In this document: positions 33,723 to 45,141 of the stretch, piece by piece
Numbering within the stretch: position 1 is the stretch's first letter
Layout of the letters: each line of letters opens with the position of its first letter
Assembly: GCF_024868665.1 (NCBI RefSeq)
Contig: NC_079898.1
Coordinates: 3,922,430 to 3,986,429 of the forward strand
Length of the DNA stretch: 64,000 nt
Direction of reading: 5' to 3'
Source of the DNA: Triplophysa rosa
Lineage: Eukaryota; Chordata; Actinopteri; Cypriniformes; Nemacheilidae
Made by a program: the position numbers and the translations under genes
The notes under the pieces: model-generated
Databases searched by the model: none
Seen by the model: only the letters and a program-made list of their open reading frames with translations
Told to the model about the DNA's origin: nothing

Positions 33723-35379
33723 CTGTACAAAATAATAAATGGGAAGATATTACAATAAGAACAAAAAAAACATACTTTATATACTCATCAACCATATTAC
33801 AGAACAATTAAATTGTTATCCTAAATAAACTTTTACTATTGTTTGACAGGGTTGTAGTTAAATTCTGCAGGGCATTATTGGCCCTCCGTGGTCAAATATG
33901 AAGGACCCTAGTTTACATCATATTTAATTAATAAAAAATATGCATTTAAGCATGTGCCTTTACCAAAATCTACTTAAAAAATACTCCAACAATAAATATC
34001 TTTATCAGTATGTCTGTTCTCTGTGACTACGTAACTGCGCAAAAGAAAACTACAACTTACGAAAAACAAGTAATCGAAGCAAAGAAGAGCAAAACATTGC
34101 AAAATTATTATAAAACAGCAGTACGTCTGTCTAAATTTCTCAGATAAAACCTCAGTAAAACTTATATGCGTATTTAATTCGTCATAAATTTGGCTAGGTT
34201 TACGTCTTATGCAGGACATTATTACAATAATGACAAGCAAACATAATGTAATGCTATCATTTGAGTTATTAATAAATAAATAAAAACAAAAAAAAAGTTT
34301 TCTTAATCAAACGACGTGGTAAATTGTACAAGCTACTTAAGCCCTACTGAGGTGCCTGGTCGGAAATTGTAATGCATGTTCCTACTGTAACTTATATTGA
34401 CTCGTAGAGAATTTTAGTTTACAGAGAATTTTAGTAATGCTAATATTTGTGCGCAATTGTCTGTTACCAGTGTCGTAAATAATATCGCTGTATAAGCTTT
34501 CCCGTGGGGCACACAAATTTGTTCACTAAGCTTATGGAACAGAAACGATGGAATGAATGTATAAACTTCATTTGGAAACTCTTCTGCAGGCAGGGGATGG
34601 GCGGGGCTGTGTGTACCGAGCCGAAAACAGAACTTACAGACTAACAGGCCAGTGGGGGTTCGGGTGGTTCGAACGACATTCCCCTCACTGTCAAATGTCT
34701 TTTCTGAATTTTTGTACCGAAAATGTGTCCTTTTAAATAACTGCCAATAATTAGGATCATGGGCATCGGAAGCACGAAGAATATGAGTGCAAAAACGACA
34801 CTACTTAAGTGGCACAGTAAGACGTGTGACATGTTAGTTTTGACGCTATCAATCGTTCGAATCCACCTTTCGCCAAACTAACTGCTACATTTTCAGATAT
34901 CATATCGTACAGGCATTTATTTTTCAACGTTTTTATTTTGTGCATGTTTTACGACGCATGATCTCACAGCATGCCATTGTCAACTTTAGTCATATAAAAT
35001 AATTTCCCCCCAAATAAATTGTTCACAGTGGAAATGTCGAGTGGCTATTTTAACAGAGACCAGTGAGAAAGAGCTGTGCAAGTTAACCTGACTCCACAAC
35101 TTCAAGAATTTTTCTATCGACAGACAGTTCGTTACAGCGCTCGTCTCCCATTCCGGACAGATTCTGCTTCGAGATCCGCTCGGAGCAATTATCATTTTGA
35201 AAAACCACTAGCCACAGTATCAAGTCCTATTTATAACATAATAAGTTTATAATTTATCAATTTATTATTTATTATATTTATTAAAGTTGAATGATTTATA
35301 GTTTTACAGACCTCACTAATTTTCAAACCCTGTCTACGACCATGAAACGGCTAACCTTAGGTAATACTAGAGTCATGTG
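33723..35379. other. Single-copy interior of the large element, left part
   Basis: Apart from the candidate exon at 34689-34832, this AT-rich stretch shows no recognisable gene. An open frame at 34986-35195 (minus) has no domain I can name. Confidence 0.4.
34689..34832 (-). other. Candidate first exon with one transmembrane segment
   Basis: From ATG at 34832 (A at -3) 48 codons encode a short N-terminus, a hydrophobic stretch SSVVFALIFFVLPMPMILII and a basic tail ending KIQKRHLT. A good donor GTGAGG follows in phase 0. The pattern fits a signal-anchor first exon. I do not recognise the family. The phase does not fit the 33722 micro-exon directly, so another exon would be needed between them. 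Confidence 0.35.
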
Positions 35380-37618
35380 CAGGGCCGGATTTAGGAGGAT
35401 GGGGGCCCCTGGGCTTGAGTTGTTTTCGGGGCCCCCGTACTATTTAAAATCATATGGTTGTTAGCATTAGTAAATGTTTTGACCAACAATGACACTTGTT
35501 CATAGGTTTACACTAATGTTAACAAATGCAACGGTGTAAAGTGTTAAAAATATATTAGTATTCTATTGCAATTCCATCAGTAAAGCATATGACAGATGTA
35601 TGAGTTTGAAATATACATTAAAATTGTATTCATATAATGAGATGAAACGTCTTATTATGGCTTAAATAGTTTCATAATAATGAGATTGGTCCATAGTTTT
35701 GTAAAGTCTAGTTAACTGAGGTTGTGCAGGGCAAATATGGCACCCCTCTGTTATAAATCGTTTTAAATCTTTTAATTACTTTATGACTAACATAACATCA
35801 TTTTAATGTCAAATTCTTAAATGTAAATCTAAGAGACTGTTTAATGCAGCTCACAGGCCATGAATCCATGAATGGTATATCTGCAAGGTATCATCTTAAT
35901 TTAGCATTTACATTTTGCCAGATATCTCAACTTCAGAAATGAAATAACTATCTAAACGCAGTTTGAAAAAGCACGAGCAGTTTGTCCCTTCACGCGTCCC
36001 GTAGTTCGGTTGTTTTTACTTTGTTTATTAGTTAGCAGAATGTTTTCATTTTTTATTTACATGGATGGATTTAACAGTGTTTGCATATTATTTACAAGAA
36101 CAGTTTATGGTCACAGAACGGGAAATATTAGAAATAAACTCTATATTACCAGTTTTTATTCAGAGATGTCTGCAGAACACAACACTTTTCATAACACGTT
36201 TTTTGTAAAAGCAAAGAAAGTGTAACAACAACAACAGCTAGTAGACTCTACTGCATCTACCTGTGGATGAACCGATCTGTCGTGTTCAGTGAGCGGACAC
36301 AGACTGTGAGGAGCGAGCGTCAAACGGATAACGCGGAGTGGAATCATATAGCGGTGTATTCAGAGACAGTTTTTCGCTGGGATGTGAATCCTCTCTACTC
36401 TACTTCGTCTACCAAAGGGCGCCAGCCTGTGAGGGCAAATGGGCAGCGGCTCAAGCCACAGAGCCACCCAGTGAACGCGTTCCGGCTCCCGTCGGTCCGC
36501 GAGTTTCAAAGGAGAAATAACTGAAATAAAACCGGAGGGCTGGCGGGAGATGGGTGTGAAAAACGGGAGTGTTGACAGGTATGCTCTGGATTCTCTGCCT
36601 AAAGATCAAGGTGTGGTGCCATGGGTGTAAAGAATCATTATTTTCTAAATGCTGTTCTTTCGCGTTCTTGTCTCTCAGTTTTTGGTTTTCTTTAAGCGCG
36701 GCACTGCGATTGCGCTTGTCAGCCATTAGAACAAGCGTCTTAACGAGCATGAGCAGACAGGTTTCAACTGAGGAAAACATGATGGATAGAATCCACAAAT
36801 AACCAATCAGGAAACGCCAACATGACTGACGGAACGTTTAGCCAATTAAACGACATCATTCCTTACATAAGGCAGTGCTATTGAACCTTCGTAGGCCAAT
36901 GCACAAAGTTTAAATGAAAATAACGATTCCAAAGTTTAAGAATGTACGATTCCAGAGTGAAAAACAGGGCAAGAAAAATCATCATTGACTCCACACACCC
37001 AGCACACAAACTCTTTGATCTGCTGCCCTCTGGCCGGCGCTTAGAGCACCAAACACCAGGACTTCCAGACACAGAAGCAGCTTCTTCCCCCAGGCAATCT
37101 CCCTCCTAAACAGATAACTGCTCCTTAAGAGCAATATTCCACTTCCACTACTCCTATAGTGTGCACTATAGTGCCTTATTATATCTACATCTTATGTATA
37201 CATGTATATAACACTACCTCTACTTACTACAATTATCCATTTGCACAAGTGTACATACAATCTGTTAATATGTATATTCTACTATATACTACCCTGTACA
37301 ATGTCTCTTATATGTTATTATCCCCCATTTTCTGTAAATAGTCTTTATTTTATATATGCACAATTTAGAATCTTTTAGACTGTAAATCGTATTATATTGT
37401 ATTGTCATTGTGTTGAATGTCTGTACTAGAAGCTTCCAACACCAAAGAAAATTCCTTGTGTGTGCAAGCACACTTGGCAATAAAGCTCTTCTGATTCTGA
37501 TTCTGAAAATGATTGGCATATAACTAAACAAATCAAATGAACGAGAGCAGGCGGGGCCCCTGAAGGGCGGGGCCCCTGGGCTGGTGCCCAGTCAAGGCCA
37601 ATGGTAAGTCCGGCCTTG
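35380..37618. mobile_element. 2.2 kb hAT element nested in the large element
   Basis: The ends CAGGGCCGGATTTAGG and TAAGTCCGGCCTTG are flanked by a perfect 8 bp duplication GTCATGTG (35372-35379 and 37619-37626). A minus-strand frame at 36451-36798 contains MADKRNRSAALKENQKLRDK, which may be a relic of the lysine-rich start of a hAT transposase with a TTF-type zinc finger. No catalytic domain remains. A LINE end has inserted inside it. Confidence 0.88.
36955..37505 (+). mobile_element. L2-like LINE 3' end
   Basis: The + strand encodes the ORF2 C-terminus RARKIIIDSTHPAHKLFDLL followed by PSGRRLEHQTPGLPD. After a stop, a 3' UTR ends in CAATAAAGCTCTTCTGATTC with a TCTGAT tandem tail. The 5' part is missing, as in most LINE insertions. 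It lies inside the hAT at 35380-37618. Confidence 0.8.
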
Positions 37619-37626
37619 GTCATGTG

Positions 37627-39239
37627 TTATACTAGAATTCATGTGTTAAAACTGCCCAAGTTAACTACATGTTAGTGAATGTTTGTACGTTAATGTATTA
37701 ATTAACACCTCAAAGTAAAACTTACCAATTAACAATTGGACAATTAATAAAGAACATGGAGTTCTTCTGAGTATTTGTAATGAGCAGCTGGATTTGTAGT
37801 GGTCCTCTGATTACACATTTTATCGTTTGTATGGAGAGTGGGGCATTCACATAAACAGTGTTAGAGTTAGAGCTTATAAGTATTTCATAAAAATCATAAT
37901 AATAAATGTGGGGGAAACGACAAAAATGAAAAAGAACCACCCCTTCCACAAGGCCGGCTACGGCCCTGAACTTAAATGTTAGTTGTGTCTTAATCGAAAA
38001 CAACTTGCACTGACATCTCTTACAATATATCAGTGTGATTGTTTTGTTTCAAGGTTTTATCATCAGCAAAATACGTTAAGTATCATAAGTAACAGACACA
38101 AAACTGGTTTATACACAAATAAGGATACTGTCTGTGTTGATGTTTTGTGATTAAAATTCCTGCTGTGTTATGTGCGTTGCATTTTACAACTTTATGTTTT
38201 TTAAGTTGTACTTAAATAACTTCATTTCACAATTATTACATTTGGAGATAGTTTTACTGGACAGAAGAGAAAACTAAAAAACATAAATGGTAAAAAAAAA
38301 AGGTTATGAGATGTGTAAAGATTTAATAGGTGAAAGGTAAAATATTTTAAGATTTATATAAGATTATTTATCAAAACATTGAATAGGGTCATTCAGCTGT
38401 CTTTCTTTTAGACAGATTACAAAAAAAAAAGTTACAGAAAACTCCTCTTCACTTTAGTCAACAAGAAAAAACATATTCCTATAATGCTAAGAAACGATGG
38501 TTGATAGGTGAAAAAAGCAGTGGATGCAGCATATAAGGCAATAAGCATCATGGGAAATGACTGAAGAATTTTGATGGTTTAATCTACACACCTCTTTAAT
38601 TTATACAATTATTGCATATATTGCAAATATATGCATACAAAGAGTCATACATGAGACCAATTAAAGAAAAAAACAATCACACATTTTTCCTAAACATAAA
38701 AACATCCAAATTATGTGTTATTAGTAACTCCCTGAAATAAAAATGAAAAATAACTATTCGTGATCACTATTGTGATCAATGGGCTTTAATGTGTAAATCA
38801 GAAACATTTCTAAAACATAGTAATAAGATGTACATTCACATAGCCAGGGAAAGCCGTTATATTCTCATACTCAAGAGCAAAGAGTCAATGCCTAAACTGA
38901 GAACAAAAACAAGTGACAGATGCTAAAAAATTTTAGCATCTCATAGACATAAATCATATACACAGATCAGAATAATTACTGGACAGTAAAATAATTAGAT
39001 CTTTGTCAAATCGAAGTCATTATTTTTAAATAATTTATATGTATAAGCACCACACAAAAGGATAAAATTGAAGTGAGGTGGAGTTGAGGAATCCATCCCC
39101 TCAACAATGAAAAAAAACACATTAAATGAAATTATGGAATTATTTTCTTGGAACATGAAGTTTCCCTTTAACAACTGAAAATGTAGAAGATAGCATGTAT
39201 GAGACATTTTGAAGGCATTTAAATATAAAACCACATCAT
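37627..39239. other. Single-copy interior of the large element, right part
   Basis: AT-rich, no gene recognised. Short open frames (for example 37722-38003 minus) lack domains. A small TGCTAAAAAATTTTAGCA hairpin lies at about 38921-38938. Confidence 0.4.
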
Positions 39240-40893
39240 ACAGTCCTGAAAATTAATGAGATGGTGTACTATGATTCTGGGATGAAATCACTTTCACAAA
39301 ACAGGTAGTTTCCTTTTAACACCTATCTGAACATATAGAAAAAACACTGTATATAGGATATTCAAGGGACTTTTATTTAAAACACCACATCAGACAGTCC
39401 TGATATTGTATTATGGACAATCTGAGATGGTATACTATGATTCTGGGGTGAAATCACTTTCACAAAACAGGTAGTTTCCTTTTAACACCTATCTGAACAT
39501 ATAGAAAAAACAGTGTATATAGGATATTCAGGGGACTTTTATTTAAAAACACCACATCAGACAGTCCTGATATTGTATTATGGACAATCTGAGATGGTCT
39601 ACTATGATTCTGGGGTGAAATCACTTTCACAAAACAGGTAGTTTCCTTTTAACACCTATCTGAACATATAGAAAAAACAGTGTATATAGGATATTCAGGG
39701 GACTTTTATTTAAAAACACCACATCAGACTGTCCTGATATTGTATGATGGACAATCTGAGATGGTGTACTATGATTCTGAGGTGAAATCACTTTCACAAA
39801 ACAGGTAGTTTTTTTTTAAAACCTATCTGAACATATAGGAAAAAACAGTGTATATAGGATATTCAGGGGACTTTTATTTAAAAACACCACATCAGACTGT
39901 CCTGATATTGTACGATGGACAATCTGAGATGGTGTACTATGATTCTGAGGTGAAATCACTTTCACAAAACAGGTAGTTTTTTTTTAACACCTATCTGAAC
40001 ATATAGGAAAAAACAGTGTATATAGGATATTCAGGGGACTTTTATTTAAAAACACCACATCAGACTGTCCTGATATTGTACGATGGACAATCTGAGATGG
40101 TGTACTATGATTCTGAGGTGAAATCACTTTCACAAAACAGGTAGTTTTTTTTTAAAACCTATCTGAACATATAGGAAAAAACAGTGTATATAGGATATTC
40201 AGGGGACTTTTATTTAAAAACACCACATCAGACTGTCCTGATATTGTACGATGGACAATCTGAGATGGTGTACTATGATTCTGAGGTGAAATCACTTTCA
40301 CAAAACAGGTAGTTTTTTTTTAAAACCTATCTGAACATATAGGAAAAAACAGTGTATATAGGATATTCAGGGGACTTTTATTTAAAAACACCACATCAGA
40401 CTGTCCTGATATTGTACGATGGACAATCTGAGATGGTGTACTATGATTCTGAGGTGAAATCACTTTCACAAAACAGGTAGTTTCCTTTTTACGCCTATCT
40501 GAACATATAGAAGAAACAGTCTATGGACATTCATGGGACTTTTATCTAAAAACACCACATCAGACAGTCCTGATATTGTATGATGGACAATCTGAGATGG
40601 TATACTATGATTCTGACGTGAAGTCATTTTCACAAAACAGGTAGTTTCCTTTTAACACTTATCTGAACATATAAAAAACCACTCTATTTAGGACATTCAG
40701 GGGACTTTTATTTAAAAACACCACATCAGACAGTCCTGATATTGTCCGAGTGCCAATCTGAGATTGTGTACTATGATTCTGAGGTGTAATTTTTTTCTTG
40801 AAACAGGTAGTTTCCTTTAAACATGTGTCTGAACATATATAAAAAAACAGCTTATATGGGACATTTGGGGGGTATTTAAAACATCACATCAGA
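39240..40893 (-). repeat. Right satellite array, ~166-bp unit, inverted to the left array
   Basis: About ten units begin ACAGGTAGTTT at intervals of 166-167 bp (39301, 39467, 39634 and so on). They are the reverse complement of the left array. Several central units (about 39780-40480) are almost identical, indicating recent homogenisation. Confidence 0.92.
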
Positions 40894-40962
40894 CAGTCCT
40901 GATATTGTGTATTAAAAGTTACCTATTTGTCAGTTATTTTTAGTTATTTCATAGTCAGTTAT

Positions 40963-41852
40963 ACATATTAAATACTAGTGTAGGATCTGACAAATGTAAT
41001 TGTTATAATTGAATTTTTATTTTCATTTTGCACTTAATGTTGCACATATGTTATTTAAAATGTATATTTAAATACACAATTGCATTGTCATTTTACATAC
41101 TGCATTTTGCGTATTGCATTTCAAATTGAAAATGAAAAGGGCAGTCTCCGAAGAGACGCCACAAACCACTTTTGAGGCAGGTATAGCGCAGAAGAGAGGC
41201 GAGAGAGGCTTTTTAGAGCAGGCTCCATATTTAACCTCATGAGAGGGCATGCCCACCTGAGTTTGAATCGACCAATCAGAGTTGAGCAGGGAAGAGGTTC
41301 TTTGTCCACTCAACAGCTAATTTGCATCTTTATGACCTCCTGGCAACTTTACAAAATACCAGTCCAAATTATAGCATAATGAAAAGAAAATGTTCTATGG
41401 TCACACAATATATATATACAAGGAGGAATTGTAAAGAAAAACATTTATATATCAAATATGCTAAGGTTTGAATTGCATCAAGTCATGATTCATTCGGAGG
41501 TACGGATACAAACAAAGCCTGAATTAAACTTGCCTGTTTAACAATTACAGATTATTTAAAAATGGCAAGAGCGACAACATATAACCTAGATATTTAGATA
41601 TATTTATAGAAAAGGACAGTTTAATCACACATGTTCCTATTTGTCAGAGAAGTTTCTATGGGTAGCCTCAGATGTTAAGCAGATGAGACAGAGAGACTTC
41701 TCACCTCTGCTTTGAAGCTTAAAAGTCGTAAATATCCCACAGAGAAACAAAAGGGGTTATCAACACTTTTGGTGAGAGCACCAACCTAAGTCCAGGGCCC
41801 CTGGATTTAGACCTGACTCTGTCCTGGTTTCTTGCACATCAAAACATCAACA
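40963..41852. other. Non-coding DNA
   Basis: No gene is recognised. The stretch at 41130-41330 is less AT-rich but has no domain. The next feature is a LINE remnant. Confidence 0.4.
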
Positions 41853-42077
41853 TCAAAAGACCAAAAGAGAGTGGAGGGGGTTTATGGCGCTTCTTTTAAT
41901 GACTCCGACCATTTGGCTCATGCTAAATTCTCTACATTGAGTTGAAATGACTTTTTCCAGATCTTTAGATATGAAAGGTAGATTCGATATAGGCCTGTAG
42001 TTCCCTAGTTCTCTAGGGTCGAGTTGGGGTTTTTTGACAAGGGGCCTTATAACAGCCACCTTATATGCTTTAGGCAT
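41853..42077 (-). pseudogene. LINE reverse-transcriptase N-terminal fragment
   Basis: The minus-strand translation contains YKVAVIRPLVKKPQLDPREL and GNYRPISNLPFISKDLEKVI. This is the RT start typical of CR1/L2-like LINEs, where NYRPISNL marks the first conserved RT block. The frame is lost after about 50 residues and no catalytic motif remains. Confidence 0.8.
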
Positions 42078-42627
42078 GTCCTAATGTCAGAGATGAGTTA
42101 ATAATACTAAGAAAAGAATCAAACATTTATTATGCTTTGCTGCATATTCCAATGAAAATATTAAATCTGTCTGCATTCATTGTTGCCCTGCTGAGCAAAA
42201 AGACATCTTGACAGCTGAAAGGACTTCAAAGGCAGAAGGTCTTTAGCGGCACCCTGAGAACCGTGGTCTGTCCCCCCGATGAGTCTTTACAATGGCCCCC
42301 AATGAGTCAGTTATTCCACAAAAAAGGTGGTGTTTATCTTGAGAGATAAAATAACATGAAATCACCTTTTTTCCAATTATAACCCTATCCCAAGCTGCTC
42401 TGAGCAGGACTGAAATCAGCAATTGGACCGGCATGGGAGTCAGGTGCTCAATCATGATGTCGGCTACTCATTCATGGTGCTAATGTTTCATTCCACTACT
42501 GGTCCGATGGCTGTGGACGTAAGGCATTGTTCAAAAACCACCCTGAAATTGGCTAAGACTTGTGACATGGCACATATCCTGCTGGCAATAATGTACCTAT
42601 TAAAAGATGGGTATGTGCAATTGACAT

Positions 42628-44096
42628 GGGTTGCGTTTCCCGAAACCTTCTTAATGCTACGTCGTTCTGAAGTTATACCTTAAGCTGTACCTTATCGTTA
42701 ATACGTGTTTCCCGAAACCTTCTTAGTTAAGTATACCTTCTGTAAGTCATACTTTCGTAAAGTTGGTCTGGACCGCTCTTAGCTATACCTTGTCGCCTTT
42801 GATGGTTCATACCGCTATGCAAAAAACTTTTCTACATCGCAGTTTAATTTCACATATAAAATTTTATATAATAATTTAATATAAATTATATTTAGTATTA
42901 AATTTACATTTTTACTTTAACGTAGTTTTAATTTTACAAATAAAATACTCGGGTTTAATACACTCAGTGTAGGCTATTGAAGTGTTTTTATGAATAAAAT
43001 TGTTATATACTGATGGTTGTTAGCGTTTTTAATTACATACTATTATCCCAAGGCACATCAGCTGGCAAACCATTTGACAGGAAAGGCATATAGTCTATAT
43101 AAAGGGAATGAATGTTATGGGGAGTTTGGTCAAACTATGGCAGCGAGGCAGCGAGACAGCGAATAGTTGTCTTAAATCAAAGACGGCGCCGTCCGCGGAG
43201 CCAGTTAGTGTATTTGCACAATTTCATTAGAGAACATTTTAGTCCCCTGGCAACCATGTCAGAAAAGAAAATACTACACAAATTTATCCTGCCACGAGAG
43301 CAAATTCTGCAGCTCTTGTATCTTGTTGGCCCAACTTTGTCGAGTCAAACTCGACGGAGCTACCCCTCAGCCCTTAAATCAGCTGCTGCATGGCGGCTCT
43401 TCGTTTTTATGCTGTGGGGAGTTTTCTGGAGGTGTTTGGGGATGAATATGGGCTGAGAAAGACCTCGGTGTGGCGGTGCGTTCACTCAGTGACAAACATC
43501 CTGCTCCATCATGCCACCAATTACATACATATGCCTTTCGCCAGGCACGACGTGATAGAGGCACGTCAAGGCTTCCATGCCATTGCGGGTGTCCCACGAG
43601 TGATTGGCATTCTGGATAGGACACCTATCCCTATACACAAATGAGTGATTTACACCAATAATGTGAATCAACACAGATCGTGGAGAACATTAACACACGA
43701 TGGCAAACTATGAGAATATAAATTACCCTTTCAAAAACAAGTGAAGCCAAACAGCCAGTTAATGTTGCTGGTTAACGCAGAAAACGTTTGGCCGTGAGGG
43801 TGCGGGATCAGACACTTGCAAAATTATAAATACATACATACACACAGACATATTTCTTTCTTTATTTATAGTCCTTTATTTATTATATACTATTTCAGTG
43901 AAAAGCATTTCTTTATAATAAACACTGCTTTCTCAATACTTTACCAACTCTATAACGCAAGGTAGAGCGAACAACCGATTCTCGAGGCATCGATATCAAC
44001 CTATTCAGCACCACCGCCATGGACAGCACCTGCTAACGTTGCACTTAAGAAGGTTTACCTTAAGTAACCTCAAAAGGTATAGTTCGGGGAACATGC
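42628..44096 (+). mobile_element. PIF/Harbinger element with broken transposase
   Basis: The left end GGGTTGCGTTTCCCGAAACC is typical of fish Harbinger elements. At the right, GAAGGTTTACCTTAAG and GTTCGGGGAAC near 44048-44092 resemble the mirrored end but have diverged. A HARBI1-like transposase remnant lies inside. The right boundary is approximate. Confidence 0.65.
43112..43644 (+). pseudogene. HARBI1-like Harbinger transposase remnant
   Basis: Two overlapping frames together resemble the N-terminal half of a Harbinger transposase. The first has KFILPREQILQLLYLVGPTL; the second has ALRFYAVGSFLEVFGDEYGL and KTSVWRCVHSVTNILLHHAT. It ends with GFHAIAGVPRVIGILDRTPI, which holds the first catalytic aspartate region (usually GVVDGTHI). 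A frameshift near 43390 joins them. The rest of the DDE domain is absent, so it is inactive. Confidence 0.85.
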
Positions 44097-44224
44097 CTGG
44101 AAAAGGTATAACTTGAGTTAAGGTGTACCTTTAGAGTCTATGTAAGTAGTATATATGTGGGACATTGTGTCAAAATGATTGATGGTGACCTTTGCGGGGG
44201 GGGGGATGGGTGGTTGAATTACTT

Positions 44225-44365
44225 CCGGACCACCCACGTAGTGAGGGACTGCCCACATCGCGTTGACCTTTTGACCGTATCCGCCCACGTTGTGAGGGAC
44301 CGCCCATGTCGCGTTGACCTTTTGACCGTATCCTCTCATATTGTAGGGACAGCCCATTTGGCTCC
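44225..44365 (+). repeat. ~53-bp minisatellite, about 2.5 units
   Basis: Units share CGCGTTGACCTTTTGACCGT and GTGAGGGAC. The overlapping frames on both strands reflect the repeat. After it, 44435-44545 is AT-rich with AATAAATAAA runs. Confidence 0.7.
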
Positions 44366-45141
44366 CTTTTCCGGGGATCATGTTTGGACACGTTTTTATG
44401 AGGTTTTGACATGTATCTTATGCATGAATAAATAAATATGGGTTTTAAAGGAAATTTTGAATAAATAAAGCAATGATTAAAAAATAAAGCAGCGAATAAA
44501 TAAGTGATTAAATAAATAAAGAATTGGTTAAATAAATGAATGAAGAGCGGTTACCTTCCAGCGTTCATGTTTTTGAAAAATGAAAAAACAGTATCCATTC
44601 TTCAAACTGAGTCTACAACACTGTATAATTAAAGCACATGCCAACATGTTTTTCCTAACTGCATGGAGCGGTGTCTTTAAATGGTGTCCATGATGTTGTC
44701 CCTATCCTGACTGTTTTCCTTCTGTCTGAGAAGATGCCAGTGCGTCCACCAACTAAGGGTGAAAAAAACATCTTTATTGCTAGTGTTCATAGCATCACAG
44801 CCTTAAAACTCAAAGCAGATTCTGATTGAACAGCAAGAATCCTTAAATTGAATGTACGTCATGTTAATTTCATAAAATAAGTCTGCATAAGGTTTTCAAA
44901 ATAAAAATTTTACATAAAAAAGATGAAGTGATTCTATCAACGGTATGCCTTTTAACATCATTGTTTATATTATTCTAAACTGATATTCTTTAAAACATTT
45001 AGAATAGTCAAATCTCACACATCCTGTTATTAAGAGTTGTCTTTGCAACTGTTTTAGTTTAAAGAGCTTTCTGTGGCAACCCCTAGACACTATTCGCAGA
45101 TTTACTAGAGAGACTGACATATATAGCAGACTCTGGGTTCT
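44366..45141. other. Non-coding DNA
   Basis: AT-rich, with AAATAAATAA-type simple repeats at 44430-44545. No gene is seen. Confidence 0.5.

Larger units (their letters stand above)
30491..40962. mobile_element. 10.5 kb element bounded by inverted termini and inverted satellite arrays
   Basis: The left terminal stretch ATAACTGACTATGAAATAAC onward is mirrored exactly at the right end (to 40962). The similarity continues for about 200 bp into the first, variant satellite unit on each side. Inside each end is an array of ~166 bp units, opposite in orientation. Subtracting the nested LTR element (30846-32878) and hAT (35380-37618) leaves about 6.2 kb, of which about 3.5 kb is single-copy. No target duplication was identified and no transposase was recognised. 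It could be a large non-autonomous DNA transposon or an inverted satellite structure of another origin. Confidence 0.6.

Noticed and set aside
34641..34832. Remaining TM5 exon of the orexin receptor or another GPCR
   Set aside because: It is on the opposite strand, has only one hydrophobic segment, and lacks the receptor's TM5 motifs.
36010..36524. Frames inside the 2.2 kb hAT
   Set aside because: No domain was recognised and they overlap on both strands; only the lysine-rich minus frame at 36451-36798 was noted as a possible transposase relic.
39240..40893. CRISPR-like array
   Set aside because: Units are about 166 bp head-to-tail with no unique spacers, in a vertebrate genome; this is a satellite.
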